Assembly (NCBI GenBank): GCA_036012725.1
Contig: DASCPW010000126.1
Location: forward strand, 1 to 15,222
Length of the DNA stretch: 15,222 bases
Direction of reading: 5' to 3'
From: GCA-2686765 sp036012725
Lineage (GTDB): Bacteria > Pseudomonadota > Alphaproteobacteria > Rhodospirillales > 2-02-FULL-58-16
Shown: piece after piece, positions 1 through 5,142 of the stretch
Numbering within the stretch: position 1 is the first letter of the stretch
Layout: each line of letters starts with the position of its first letter
Position numbers and translations under genes: made by a program
Notes under the pieces: model-generated
The model's input: the letters and a program-made list of their open reading frames with translations, nothing else
Databases searched by the model: none
What the model was told of the DNA's origin: nothing

Positions 1-296
1 AATACATGGACTGCGTCGAAGTCTGCCCGGTGGAATGTTTCTACGAGGGTGAGAATTTTTTGGTCATTCATCCCGACGAGTGCATCGACTGTGGTGTTTG
101 TGTACCCGCCTGCCCCGCCGATGCGATCGTGGCCGATACCCAACCGGGCTTCGAAAATTGGCTTGAGATCAATACCGAGCTCGTCAAAATATGGCCCAAC
201 ATCGCCCGCAAGGGCGAATCGCCCGCCGACGCCGAAGAATGGGATGGCATACCCGAGAAGCTCCCGCATCTGAGCCGCAAACCTGGAAAAGGCTAG
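1..296 (+). CDS. fdxA: 7Fe ferredoxin (FdxA type), 5' end outside window
   Basis: This is a small soluble electron carrier of the FdxA family, which holds one [3Fe-4S] and one [4Fe-4S] cluster. The reading frame is open from base 3 and runs into the window edge, so roughly the first 13-14 residues are missing; the codon before the first visible Met is Tyr, matching the family's Cys-x-x-Cys-Lys-Tyr-x-Asp-Cys-Val region. The ATG at 6 is therefore internal, not the start. Visible cluster motifs are DCVEVCPV near the left edge and CIDCGVCVPACP about 25 residues later, followed by the family's long acidic C-terminal tail (GFENWLEINTELVKIWPNIA). Stop TAG is at 294-296. In many alphaproteobacteria carD follows fdxA; here the next kilobase is gene debris instead. 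Identity is firm; the redox partner cannot be read from the sequence. Confidence 0.94.
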   Translation, partial: YMDCVEVCPVECFYEGENFLVIHPDECIDCGVCVPACPADAIVADTQPGFENWLEINTELVKIWPNIARKGESPADAEEWDGIPEKLPHLSRKPGKG

Positions 297-374
297 TAAA
301 CAAGGCTACTCCTTCCAAAGTGGCAATCCCCTTTTCAGCAAGAGGTTCCCACTCCTTCGGCGCGGCCAGATCGA

Positions 375-545
375 TCAGTCAAACTCCTGGAACCCATGGA
401 GGGAACGACTCTTATTCTTGGCCTCCTTCAATTTTTTTAACGCCTCTTGAAGTTTGCCTATAAATCCCTCGTACTTTTCGGCCTCCTTGCCAAGCTCCGT
501 TTGCATAGCTCTGATCTGGATCTCCAGTTCGTTAATTCGAGAAAA
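375..545 (-). pseudogene. C-terminal fragment of an unrecognised coiled-coil protein
   Basis: Read on the minus strand, 545 down to 375 gives about 56 residues ending in a TGA stop. The stretch RINELEIQIRAMQTELGKEA and the Glu/Lys/Leu-rich run after it have clear heptad spacing of Leu/Ile, typical of a coiled coil. Upstream of 545 the same frame merely reads the antisense of the caspase-like fragment (Asp-His-Ile-Asp-Leu-Arg), so the authentic coding sequence appears to stop at a join at about 545/546. There is no start codon or ribosome binding site of its own. I do not recognise the parent gene. It could instead be chance low-complexity coding, but the heptad pattern argues for a real gene end. 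The piece between it and fdxA (297-374) has no recognisable content. Confidence 0.45.
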
Positions 546-1180
546 GCGGATCACATCGACCTTCGCGACACCACCCAGGCGCAAATGCAGGCCGCCTTCG
601 GCAACGAACGCGGTTTCAAGGGTAAGCTGTGGAGCTACCTGGGCCCCAAGGACGGCTCTGATATCCTTATCTTTTACTCGGGCCATGGGGTGGCGGGACA
701 GAGGGACAAGCGGGGCTATCTGCTTCCCGTCGACACCGATCCGGATCAGGCTGAAATCAACGGCTATCCCGCTGACCTTCTCTATAAGAATTTAGGAAAG
801 CTAAAAGCGCGCTCGAAGACGGTGCTGCTCGATGCCTGTTTTTCCGGCGATAGCCACAAGGGGATGCTGATCCGCTCAGCCTCTCCAGTCTACATCAAGG
901 CGAAGGCGATAAGCGTGGGAGAGGGCATAACAGTGCTGACGGCGACGAGCGAGGAACAGCTCGCTAGCTGGGACGAGGATGCCCAACACGGGCTGTTCAC
1001 CGAGTACTTCCTGCGAGGCGTCTACGGGAAAGCGAACGCCGACGTCAACGGCACCATGACGGTGGCCGAGGTCAAGGGCTATCTGGACGTCAAAATGACC
1101 CGCGCGGCGCGGCGCACGTACCGCCGCGAGCAAACAGCGATGGCAATGGGCGACACCAGCCGGATACTCGGCGTCTTTCC
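546..1180 (+). pseudogene. Caspase-like peptidase (C14 family) core, truncated at both ends
   Basis: The fragment encodes about 210 residues of a bacterial caspase-fold peptidase. It begins abruptly at Ala-Asp-His-Ile-Asp-Leu-Arg-Asp, a point well inside the domain: the first beta strand (usually Ala-Leu-Val-Ile-Gly-Asn-x-x-Tyr) and about 40-60 following residues are absent. The catalytic His is present in YSGHG (His codon 684-686) and the catalytic Cys in DACFSG (Cys codon 837-839). The conserved GYLLPVD strand and the later ASWDEDAQHGLFTEYF segment are also intact. Family similarity ends at TSRILGVF near 1178. The frame stays open from a TTG at 447 to a stop at 1367, but the first 33 codons are antisense of the coiled-coil fragment and the last 60 are antisense of another gene, so the long frame is a chance fusion. 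Without its N-terminal strand the fold is unlikely to be active. Such proteins are often signalling or stress proteases; the native role here is unknown. Confidence 0.75.
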
Positions 1181-1197
1181 CGCCGGCCGGGCCGGCG

Positions 1198-1364
1198 GCC
1201 GTTTCAATAAACCGAATGACCCGCAACAGATGGGCATAGCTGTCGCCATCGGTCAGGTTGCCCTGGACAACGACGGTATCATCGGCCAGCCACCAAGCGG
1301 CATGGATCGAGGCGACAAAGGCCAACGGAACAAGCACCTAGTCATGTGCGCAACGCTTAATCAT
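1198..1364 (-). pseudogene. N-terminal fragment of a membrane protein with in-frame stop
   Basis: On the minus strand, an ATG at 1364-1362 opens eight codons, then an in-frame TAG (1340-1338), then a GTG continuing as a hydrophobic segment (PLAFVASIHAAWWL) followed by NLTDGDSYAHLLRVIRFIET. The pattern of a first transmembrane helix followed by Asp-Gly-Asp-Ser-Tyr and a Leu-Arg-Val helix resembles the start of large polytopic membrane proteins in which a (T)DGD(S/D)xxRLxRV motif follows the first helix. Recognition of that family is from memory and tentative. Similarity ends at about 1200, where the frame begins to read antisense of the caspase fragment. The TAG and the missing body make this a remnant. 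It is the third piece of the mosaic after fdxA. Confidence 0.45.
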
Positions 1365-1367
1365 TAG

Positions 1368-1587
1368 GTTTTCCAACCAGAAGCTTACGCTGATTTGTAA
1401 GGTGGTCCCACATAGTTGGACAGTTCGGCGGCGAAGGTAAGGTCTATTCCGGTCTCTGATCAAATGGGGGGTTGCCAATGAGCGGAAATTCCCCAGATAT
1501 TGAAATATTGGTACACTGACCACGGATTTCGAGCTAGCTGGGAAATGCCCAATGCAGAGGCCGGCGTAATGAAAAGAAGAATGACAG
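1368..1587. other. Gene-free stretch, possible insertion-sequence end
   Basis: No open frame looks coding here. The segment GTGGTCCCACATAGTTGGAC at 1402-1421 is reminiscent of terminal repeats of IS3-type elements, and a loosely similar GTGGTCC...AGTTTGGCG string occurs at 2482-2511 in the same orientation. The match between the two is only moderate and no transposase lies between them. The segment also carries the leader of the CopD-like gene: a purine-rich AAAAGAAGA run at 1572-1580 lies a few bases before its GTG start. Confidence 0.25.
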
Positions 1588-2052
1588 GTGGATGAGTTAA
1601 GTCTAGCGCGCGCCGTGCATGTGCTGGCCGTGGTTGTCTGGATAGGCGGAGTGTATCTGGTGACCATGGTTATCCTGCCGGCGGTGCGCAATATGGCCAA
1701 CCCGGCCGAGATGAGCGCCCGTTTCAAGGAAATCGAGTGCCGCTTCGGCGGGCATGCGAGAGTTGCCACCTTTTTGGCCGGGGCCAGCGGCTTTTACATG
1801 CTATACTTGCTGGACGGCTGGGATCGCTACGAGTCGATGGAGTTTTGGTGGATCCATGCGATGACCCTGATCTGGCTGCAGTTCACCTTGGCCTTGTTTA
1901 TCCTGGAGCCTTTTTTGCTGCGCCGCCGGCTCGAGCGCCGCGCCCAGGAAGCACCGGATCAAACTTTTGCCCACATCGCCCGCTTCCACTATATTCTGCT
2001 TGCCGCCAGCCTGATAACCATCTTCGGCGCGGTAGTCGGCACCCATGGCTGA
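1588..2052 (+). CDS. CopD-like four-helix membrane protein
   Basis: The gene encodes 154 residues of an integral membrane protein. Four hydrophobic segments are visible at about residues 7-33 (ARAVHVLAVVVWIGGVYLVT), 58-76, 86-108 and 130-151. The His in the first helix followed by Val-Trp-Ile-Gly-Gly, and further His residues in the later helices (WIHAM, FHYIL), match the layout of the small CopD/DUF2269-like family, in which such residues can bind haem or copper; this assignment is by pattern only. The start is GTG at 1588: an in-frame TGA at 1582-1584 closes the frame just upstream, and the ATG at 1581 is in a different frame. It is flanked on both sides by debris, and no copper-handling partner is seen nearby. 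It appears intact and its base composition resembles the core genes. Confidence 0.7.
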   Translation: MDELSLARAVHVLAVVVWIGGVYLVTMVILPAVRNMANPAEMSARFKEIECRFGGHARVATFLAGASGFYMLYLLDGWDRYESMEFWWIHAMTLIWLQFTLALFILEPFLLRRRLERRAQEAPDQTFAHIARFHYILLAASLITIFGAVVGTHG

Positions 2053-2142
2053 CGGGGGAGAATTGGGATACACCCTTACTTCGCCGCCAATATGTCCAAC
2101 AATGAACGGGCATTACATAAGTTAAAAACTAAGGATAGGAAG

Positions 2143-2436
2143 ATGAATAACGGAGAAAACAAGAAAGGAGAGGCAAAAAAGAAGAAAATTAGTTTTGCTG
2201 TTCTTTATGTAGGGTCTGCTTTAGCATTTTTAGTTATACTTTTAATTGGATTTTCTCTTTTACTTACAATATATCTTCCAGATAAAGAAAAAGGTGAGGC
2301 GCCGCGCCAATATGGAAAAGCAACCGAATTGCAAAAGGTTGCAAGCAAGGAAAAATCCCCCGTCATGCCAGCACTTGCCACGGAATTTGCCGCTGAAGGC
2401 GATTGGGCCGAACAGAGCAGTCATTGGCGAGTTTGA
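2143..2436 (+). CDS. A+T-rich, lysine-rich single-helix membrane miniprotein
   Basis: The gene encodes 97 residues: a basic head (NKKGEAKKKKISF), one strong transmembrane helix at about residues 19-44 (VGSALAFLVILLIGFSLLLT), then a charged tail. The ATG at 2143 is chosen because AAGGATAGGA (2131-2140) gives a good ribosome binding site; an ATG in the same frame at 2092 lacks one. Codon use is unlike the rest of the window in the first half (AAA, TTA, ATA, AGA), then becomes GC-rich after about 2298, as if the 3' half came from other DNA. By charge distribution the head would be cytoplasmic. No family is recognised. It may be a horizontally acquired small protein or a chimera of a foreign 5' part and local sequence; whether it is expressed is unknown. 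Confidence 0.5.
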   Translation: MNNGENKKGEAKKKKISFAVLYVGSALAFLVILLIGFSLLLTIYLPDKEKGEAPRQYGKATELQKVASKEKSPVMPALATEFAAEGDWAEQSSHWRV

Positions 2437-2669
2437 TCATTACCACGAAGTATTCTCCCCTTAGTGGCCTGCCCTCATTAAGTGGTCCACCGCTTAAGTT
2501 AGAGTTTGGCGCGGTTTAAGTTGATGGACCGGCCGAAGCCATTGGCGAGCGTAGGCCGGAACATCAACGTTGGGCAAGATGGTTTCTGGTTCCGTTGGTG
2601 AAATTTGCCCTTGCACCCTTAACGCCATGTTGCGGGTGCCTCTCAACTCCTGATTCACGCCCTCCCCCC
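2437..2669. other. Gene-poor stretch with an imperfect inverted repeat
   Basis: No convincing gene was found. A 44-codon frame on the minus strand (2628 to 2494; contains VPAYARQWLRPVHQLKPRQ) looks somewhat protein-like and has a GAGAGG sequence upstream of its ATG, but I do not recognise it. The stretch also holds the inverted repeat listed separately at 2484-2530. Confidence 0.3.
2484..2530. repeat. Imperfect inverted repeat, possible mobile-element end
   Basis: GGTCCACCGCTTAAG (2484-2498) faces TTTAAGTTGATGGACC (2515-2530). The outer GGTCCA/TGGACC and inner CTTAA/TTAAG pair exactly, with a few unpaired bases between them. The GGTCC core recurs at 1404-1408. This could be the trace of an insertion sequence or a small non-autonomous element; no target-site duplication was identified and no transposase is present. 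Confidence 0.35.
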
Positions 2670-3002
2670 TCATTTTCCGGGGCTAGCCTTGTGACAGAAA
2701 AAATAGGCGCTGACCGGTGTCGACAGGGGGCAGGTTTTGTGGTCCTGGTGCTCGAATTCGGCCACCTTGTTGAATTTTGCGCATTCGGCAACTGCCAAAT
2801 CCCTGATCTGCCGCGGGGTCGAGCCGCGTTTATTGTAACAGATGATGACACTGGTGATATCGGTAGGCTCCTTGCCGAACGATTCCCGTTGCCTGTTGAA
2901 CTCGCCCTTTTTGAACACGTAGGGAGGCGGCCAGGAACAGCCAGCGGCGAGGAAAGCAAAAGAAAGGCTAAGGCCTAAAATTAGATACCGGCGCATCAGC
3001 AT
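2670..3002 (-). CDS. Small outer-membrane-type lipoprotein, unknown function
   Basis: The gene encodes 110 residues with a classical lipoprotein signal: two Arg after the initiating Met, a hydrophobic core (YLILGLSLSFAFLA) and a lipobox LAAGC with the lipidated Cys at residue 22. Ser follows the Cys, which in Gram-negative bacteria favours export to the outer membrane. The mature part starts Trp-Pro-Pro-Pro-Tyr-Val-Phe-Lys and holds four further Cys (ICYNK, VAECAK, KTCPL, FFCHK), which could form two disulfides. Two starts are possible, ATG at 3002 or at 2996; the signal peptide works with either. Stop TGA is at 2672-2670. The function is unknown. It is one of the few intact genes in the debris-rich left region and sits alone, with its own A+T-rich upstream region. 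Confidence 0.78.
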   Translation of the reverse strand: MLMRRYLILGLSLSFAFLAAGCSWPPPYVFKKGEFNRQRESFGKEPTDITSVIICYNKRGSTPRQIRDLAVAECAKFNKVAEFEHQDHKTCPLSTPVSAYFFCHKASPGK

Positions 3003-3190
3003 CGGATTTCTATAGCCTCTTTTACCGATTGCAGCAATCGACCGCTCTCAAGAGCCTATCCGAATAACAGGAGGCGGCTGGCAAACCGCTTGAAATCAAA
3101 TGCATCGTTTTGAACCCGATTCTTAAACCATAGAATATACCAGAGGCGAACTTTAATAATTATTGCTCTTACATAGTCAGGATTAGCGTA
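3003..3190. promoter_or_regulatory. A+T-rich upstream region of the lipoprotein gene with short palindromes
   Basis: This stretch is clearly richer in A+T than the surrounding genes and contains no gene. It holds the odd-length palindrome CGATTGCAGCAATCG at 3026-3040 and a GCTCT/AGAGC pair at 3044-3055, both between the lipoprotein start and any upstream promoter on the minus strand. Such dyads could be operator sites for a dimeric regulator or could form small hairpins in the leader. I see TATATT-like strings but no convincing paired -35/-10 set. This is also where the putA remnant dissolves. Confidence 0.3.
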
Positions 3191-3582
3191 TTACGATAAA
3201 TTCAAAGAATCTCTTGGATGAACTTTATGAAGATGCCCCTGCCAATCGGCTTCGGCAAGCTTATCGCGGATTAGGCGGTTGGCGGTCTCGGCGTCGGGAA
3301 TGCGCAACAGCGTTTCGGCCAGACACATCAACACGATACCTTCCTGGTTGGACAATTCGTATTCGTGAAGAAAGGCGTGGAGCCCCCCCCCTGGCCGGCC
3401 CCCCGACGGCGTATTTTCTCGACCAGGCGGCGCGCCGTTTTGGCGATCCGGCGGCGGCCCTCGCCATCCAGGGGAATTTCCTTAAGAAGCGCCTCGACCG
3501 AGGCTGTCTCACCCGAACGGGTGGCGGCGTCCATGTCCCGCCATAAGAGGTCCGGGTCGGGAAATTCACCAAAGAAAGACAT
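3191..3582 (-). pseudogene. putA: 5' remnant of putA (proline dehydrogenase), frameshifted and truncated
   Basis: The remnant is the start of the bifunctional proline dehydrogenase / delta-1-pyrroline-5-carboxylate dehydrogenase that oxidises proline to glutamate. The ATG at 3582 begins Met-Ser-Phe-Phe-Gly-Glu-Phe. About 65 codons run in one frame to a tract of nine G on the minus strand (plus-strand C at 3383-3391). Beyond it, homology continues in another frame as LHAFLHEYELSNQEGIVLMC, then LAETLLRIPDAETANRLIRD, an unmistakable PutA N-terminal domain signature. One extra G, or two fewer, would restore the frame. Homology stops after Ala-Asp-Trp-Gln-Gly-His-Leu at about 3230, where PutA normally continues Leu-Phe-Val-Asn-Ala-Ser-Thr-Trp; the frame then ends at TAA (3193-3191) in A+T-rich DNA. 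More than 85% of the usual roughly 1000-residue protein is absent, so even if the G tract is a sequencing error the gene is dead. It is divergent from ubiX, 88 bases apart. Confidence 0.82.
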
Positions 3583-3670
3583 GACAAGAACAGATTGTGA
3601 GATTTTCGCCGCCGCCGCGAGTGGTGAAAACACCGCTTGTCTCACTGGCCGCCCGGGGCCATCATTGATC

Positions 3671-4234
3671 ATGACCTTGCCATTGGTGGTTGGTATCTCC
3701 GGAGCGAGCGGCGCCATTTACGGTGTCGAGATGGTGCAGACGCTGAAGCGTCTGGGCCATCCCGTCCATCTGACCATCAGCGACGCCGCCGCCCGCACCC
3801 TAGCCATCGAAACCGAGTATGGCGTGGACGACCTGGGTGCGATAGCTGACGCCGTCCACAAGATCAACGACGTCGGCGCCATCATTGCCAGCGGCTCGTT
3901 CCAGACCCTAGGAATGGCCGTCACACCTTGTTCCATGAAGACTTTGTCGGGTGTCGCCAACGGTTACGCCGATAATCTCTTGATCCGCGCCGCCGACGTT
4001 ACCCTCAAGGAACGCCGGCCGCTGGTGCTGATGGTCCGCGAGACGCCGTTACATAAAGGGCATTTGCAACTGATGCAGCGGGCATTGGAACTCGGCGCCT
4101 TGATCCTGCCGCCGATGCCGGCTTTTTACCACCGCCCCAAGACCATCACCGACATCGTGCAGCAAACCATCGGCCGGGTGCTTGATCACTTCGCCATCGA
4201 GCACGACCTGGGCGGGCGCTGGCGTGGCGGATAG
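3671..4234 (+). CDS. ubiX: Flavin prenyltransferase UbiX
   Basis: UbiX attaches a dimethylallyl group to FMN to make prenylated FMN, the cofactor of UbiD-type decarboxylases such as the one in ubiquinone synthesis. The product is 187 residues, the family's usual length. Visible motifs are the N-terminal nucleotide-binding GISGASGAIYG, the SGSFQTLGMAVTPCSMKTLS segment that lines the flavin site, NGYADNLLIRAADVTLKERR, and the C-terminal ILPPMPAFYHRPKTITDIV. The RETPLHKGHLQLM segment differs from the common RETPLSxIHLxNM and marks the alphaproteobacterial-type variant. The ATG at 3671 is chosen because the beta strand LPLVVGISGASG starts directly after it, although the frame is open much further upstream. 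It converges with the KdsC-like gene, with only two bases between stops. No ubiD lies in the window. Confidence 0.96.
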   Translation: MTLPLVVGISGASGAIYGVEMVQTLKRLGHPVHLTISDAAARTLAIETEYGVDDLGAIADAVHKINDVGAIIASGSFQTLGMAVTPCSMKTLSGVANGYADNLLIRAADVTLKERRPLVLMVRETPLHKGHLQLMQRALELGALILPPMPAFYHRPKTITDIVQQTIGRVLDHFAIEHDLGGRWRGG

Positions 4235-4236
4235 CG

Positions 4237-4758
4237 CTATTTCCGGGCCGCCAGCAGAAGGTCGCAGATTTCGCGCACGGCGCCCTCGCCGCCGCCCCTT
4301 TCGGTGACGTAAAGGGCGCGTTTTCGCACCTCCGGCATAGCGTCGGCGACGCTCAGCGGCAAGCCAACGGCCTCGAGGACCGACAGATCGTTGAGATCGT
4401 CGCCCATATGGGCAACATCGGCCAGTTCCATGGCCAATTCCGAGCACAAAGCCGAAAGCGCCGCCAGCTTGTCCTCGACACCGATAAAGACATGCTCAAG
4501 GCCCAGAGATTCCCCCCTTTTGAGAATGGACTTGGCTTGGCCGGCGGAGATGATGACGACTTCGACCGCCGCCTCGAGCAGACGCTTGATGCCCTCTCCG
4601 TCCTTGACGTTGAACTTGCGAAGTTGACTGCCGTCGTCAGTGAAATAGAGGCCGCCGTCCGTCAACACCCCATCGACGTCAAGTGACAAAAGTTTGACCG
4701 CCCCGAGCCTTTGCTGCAAATCGGTGGATGACAGTTTGCTTCTTGATGGCCCGCCCAT
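4237..4758 (-). CDS. KdsC-like HAD phosphatase (KDO 8-phosphate phosphatase family)
   Basis: The gene encodes 173 residues of a cap-less HAD-superfamily phosphatase. In the family KdsC hydrolyses 3-deoxy-D-manno-octulosonate 8-phosphate during lipopolysaccharide core synthesis; close relatives act on other 9- or 8-carbon sugar phosphates. HAD motif I is SLDVDGVLTDGGLYF with the nucleophile and acid/base Asp pair at residues 27 and 29, motif II is VVIISA, the conserved Lys lies in the VEDKLAAL region and motif III/IV is MGDDLNDLSVLEAVGLPLSV. The start is ATG at 4758, preceded by AAGGGAA about eight bases upstream; longer upstream frame is antisense of a glutaryl-CoA dehydrogenase remnant and is not coding. 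No kdsD, kdsB or lpt genes are adjacent, so the exact substrate is inferred only from family. Convergent with ubiX. Confidence 0.86.
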   Translation of the reverse strand: MGGPSRSKLSSTDLQQRLGAVKLLSLDVDGVLTDGGLYFTDDGSQLRKFNVKDGEGIKRLLEAAVEVVIISAGQAKSILKRGESLGLEHVFIGVEDKLAALSALCSELAMELADVAHMGDDLNDLSVLEAVGLPLSVADAMPEVRKRALYVTERGGGEGAVREICDLLLAARK

Positions 4759-4833
4759 TTTAAAAATTCCCTTGCTGCCAGCCTTGCCGGGACGGAAGCC
4801 CGGTTTCCCTAGGTTACTCCAGATGCAACGATC

Positions 4834-4968
4834 ATGCATGGAGAGTTTCACGTCATCCGCCACCTGATGAACCTGGAAACCGTCAATACCTATGAAGGCA
4901 CCCACGACATCCACGCCCTGATCCTGGGCCGAGCGCAAACGGGGATTCAGGCTTTTACGGCTGACTGA
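4834..4968 (+). pseudogene. gcdH: C-terminal remnant of glutaryl-CoA dehydrogenase
   Basis: The plus strand encodes 44 codons and a stop (TGA 4966-4968) that match the extreme C terminus of glutaryl-CoA dehydrogenase, the FAD enzyme of lysine/tryptophan breakdown: FHVIRHLMNLETVNTYEGTH followed by DIHALILGRAQTGIQAF. These are the family's most conserved last residues, including the TYEGTHDIH segment that approaches the flavin and the domain interface. Homology begins at about 4843; the Gly-Asn-Gly-Ile-Ser-Asp-Glu that should precede it is replaced by Met-His-Gly-Glu. About 350 N-terminal residues are missing. It lies in the 384-base gap between the KdsC-like gene and typA, with only the antisense of the KdsC leader upstream. 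The remnant is unlikely to be a functional peptide. Confidence 0.86.
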
Positions 4969-4994
4969 CAAGCAGCCCCGGCGCGGCGGCGGCC

Positions 4995-5022
4995 TTGACT
5001 CGGGCGGGCGGAAGCCTATATC
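4995..5022 (+). promoter_or_regulatory. Candidate sigma-70 promoter for typA
   Basis: TTGACT (4995-5000) and TATATC (5017-5022) are separated by 16 bases and face typA, which would give a leader of about 115 bases. The match is five of six to the -35 and four of six to the -10 consensus. It lies just past the gcdH remnant in otherwise GC-rich DNA. Inference from sequence only. Confidence 0.4.
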
Positions 5023-5142
5023 AAGCGCCCACCAGGCCGGCCCTCGCAACGGCCGGCATGGTTCCCGAAAAAGTCAACGTTGCCGCCAGCCCGGGTGCCG
5101 TTCACACGCAATGCCGGGCCGGGCCGTTAAGGATTTAAGACC

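Noticed and set aside
297..374. Minus-strand stretch with EWEPLAEKGIATLEG that looks protein-like
   Set aside because: Too short, no start, in a different frame from the coiled-coil fragment, and I recognise no family.
2564..2978. Long frames of 127 and 131 codons on both strands over the lipoprotein gene
   Set aside because: They are shadows; the lipoprotein frame has a signal peptide and lipobox, these do not.
3365..3670. 102-residue N-terminal extension of UbiX
   Set aside because: Antisense of the putA remnant; UbiX homology starts at ATG 3671.
4759..5049. N-terminal extension of the KdsC-like protein by 97 residues
   Set aside because: It reads antisense of the gcdH remnant, and a good ribosome binding site precedes ATG 4758.
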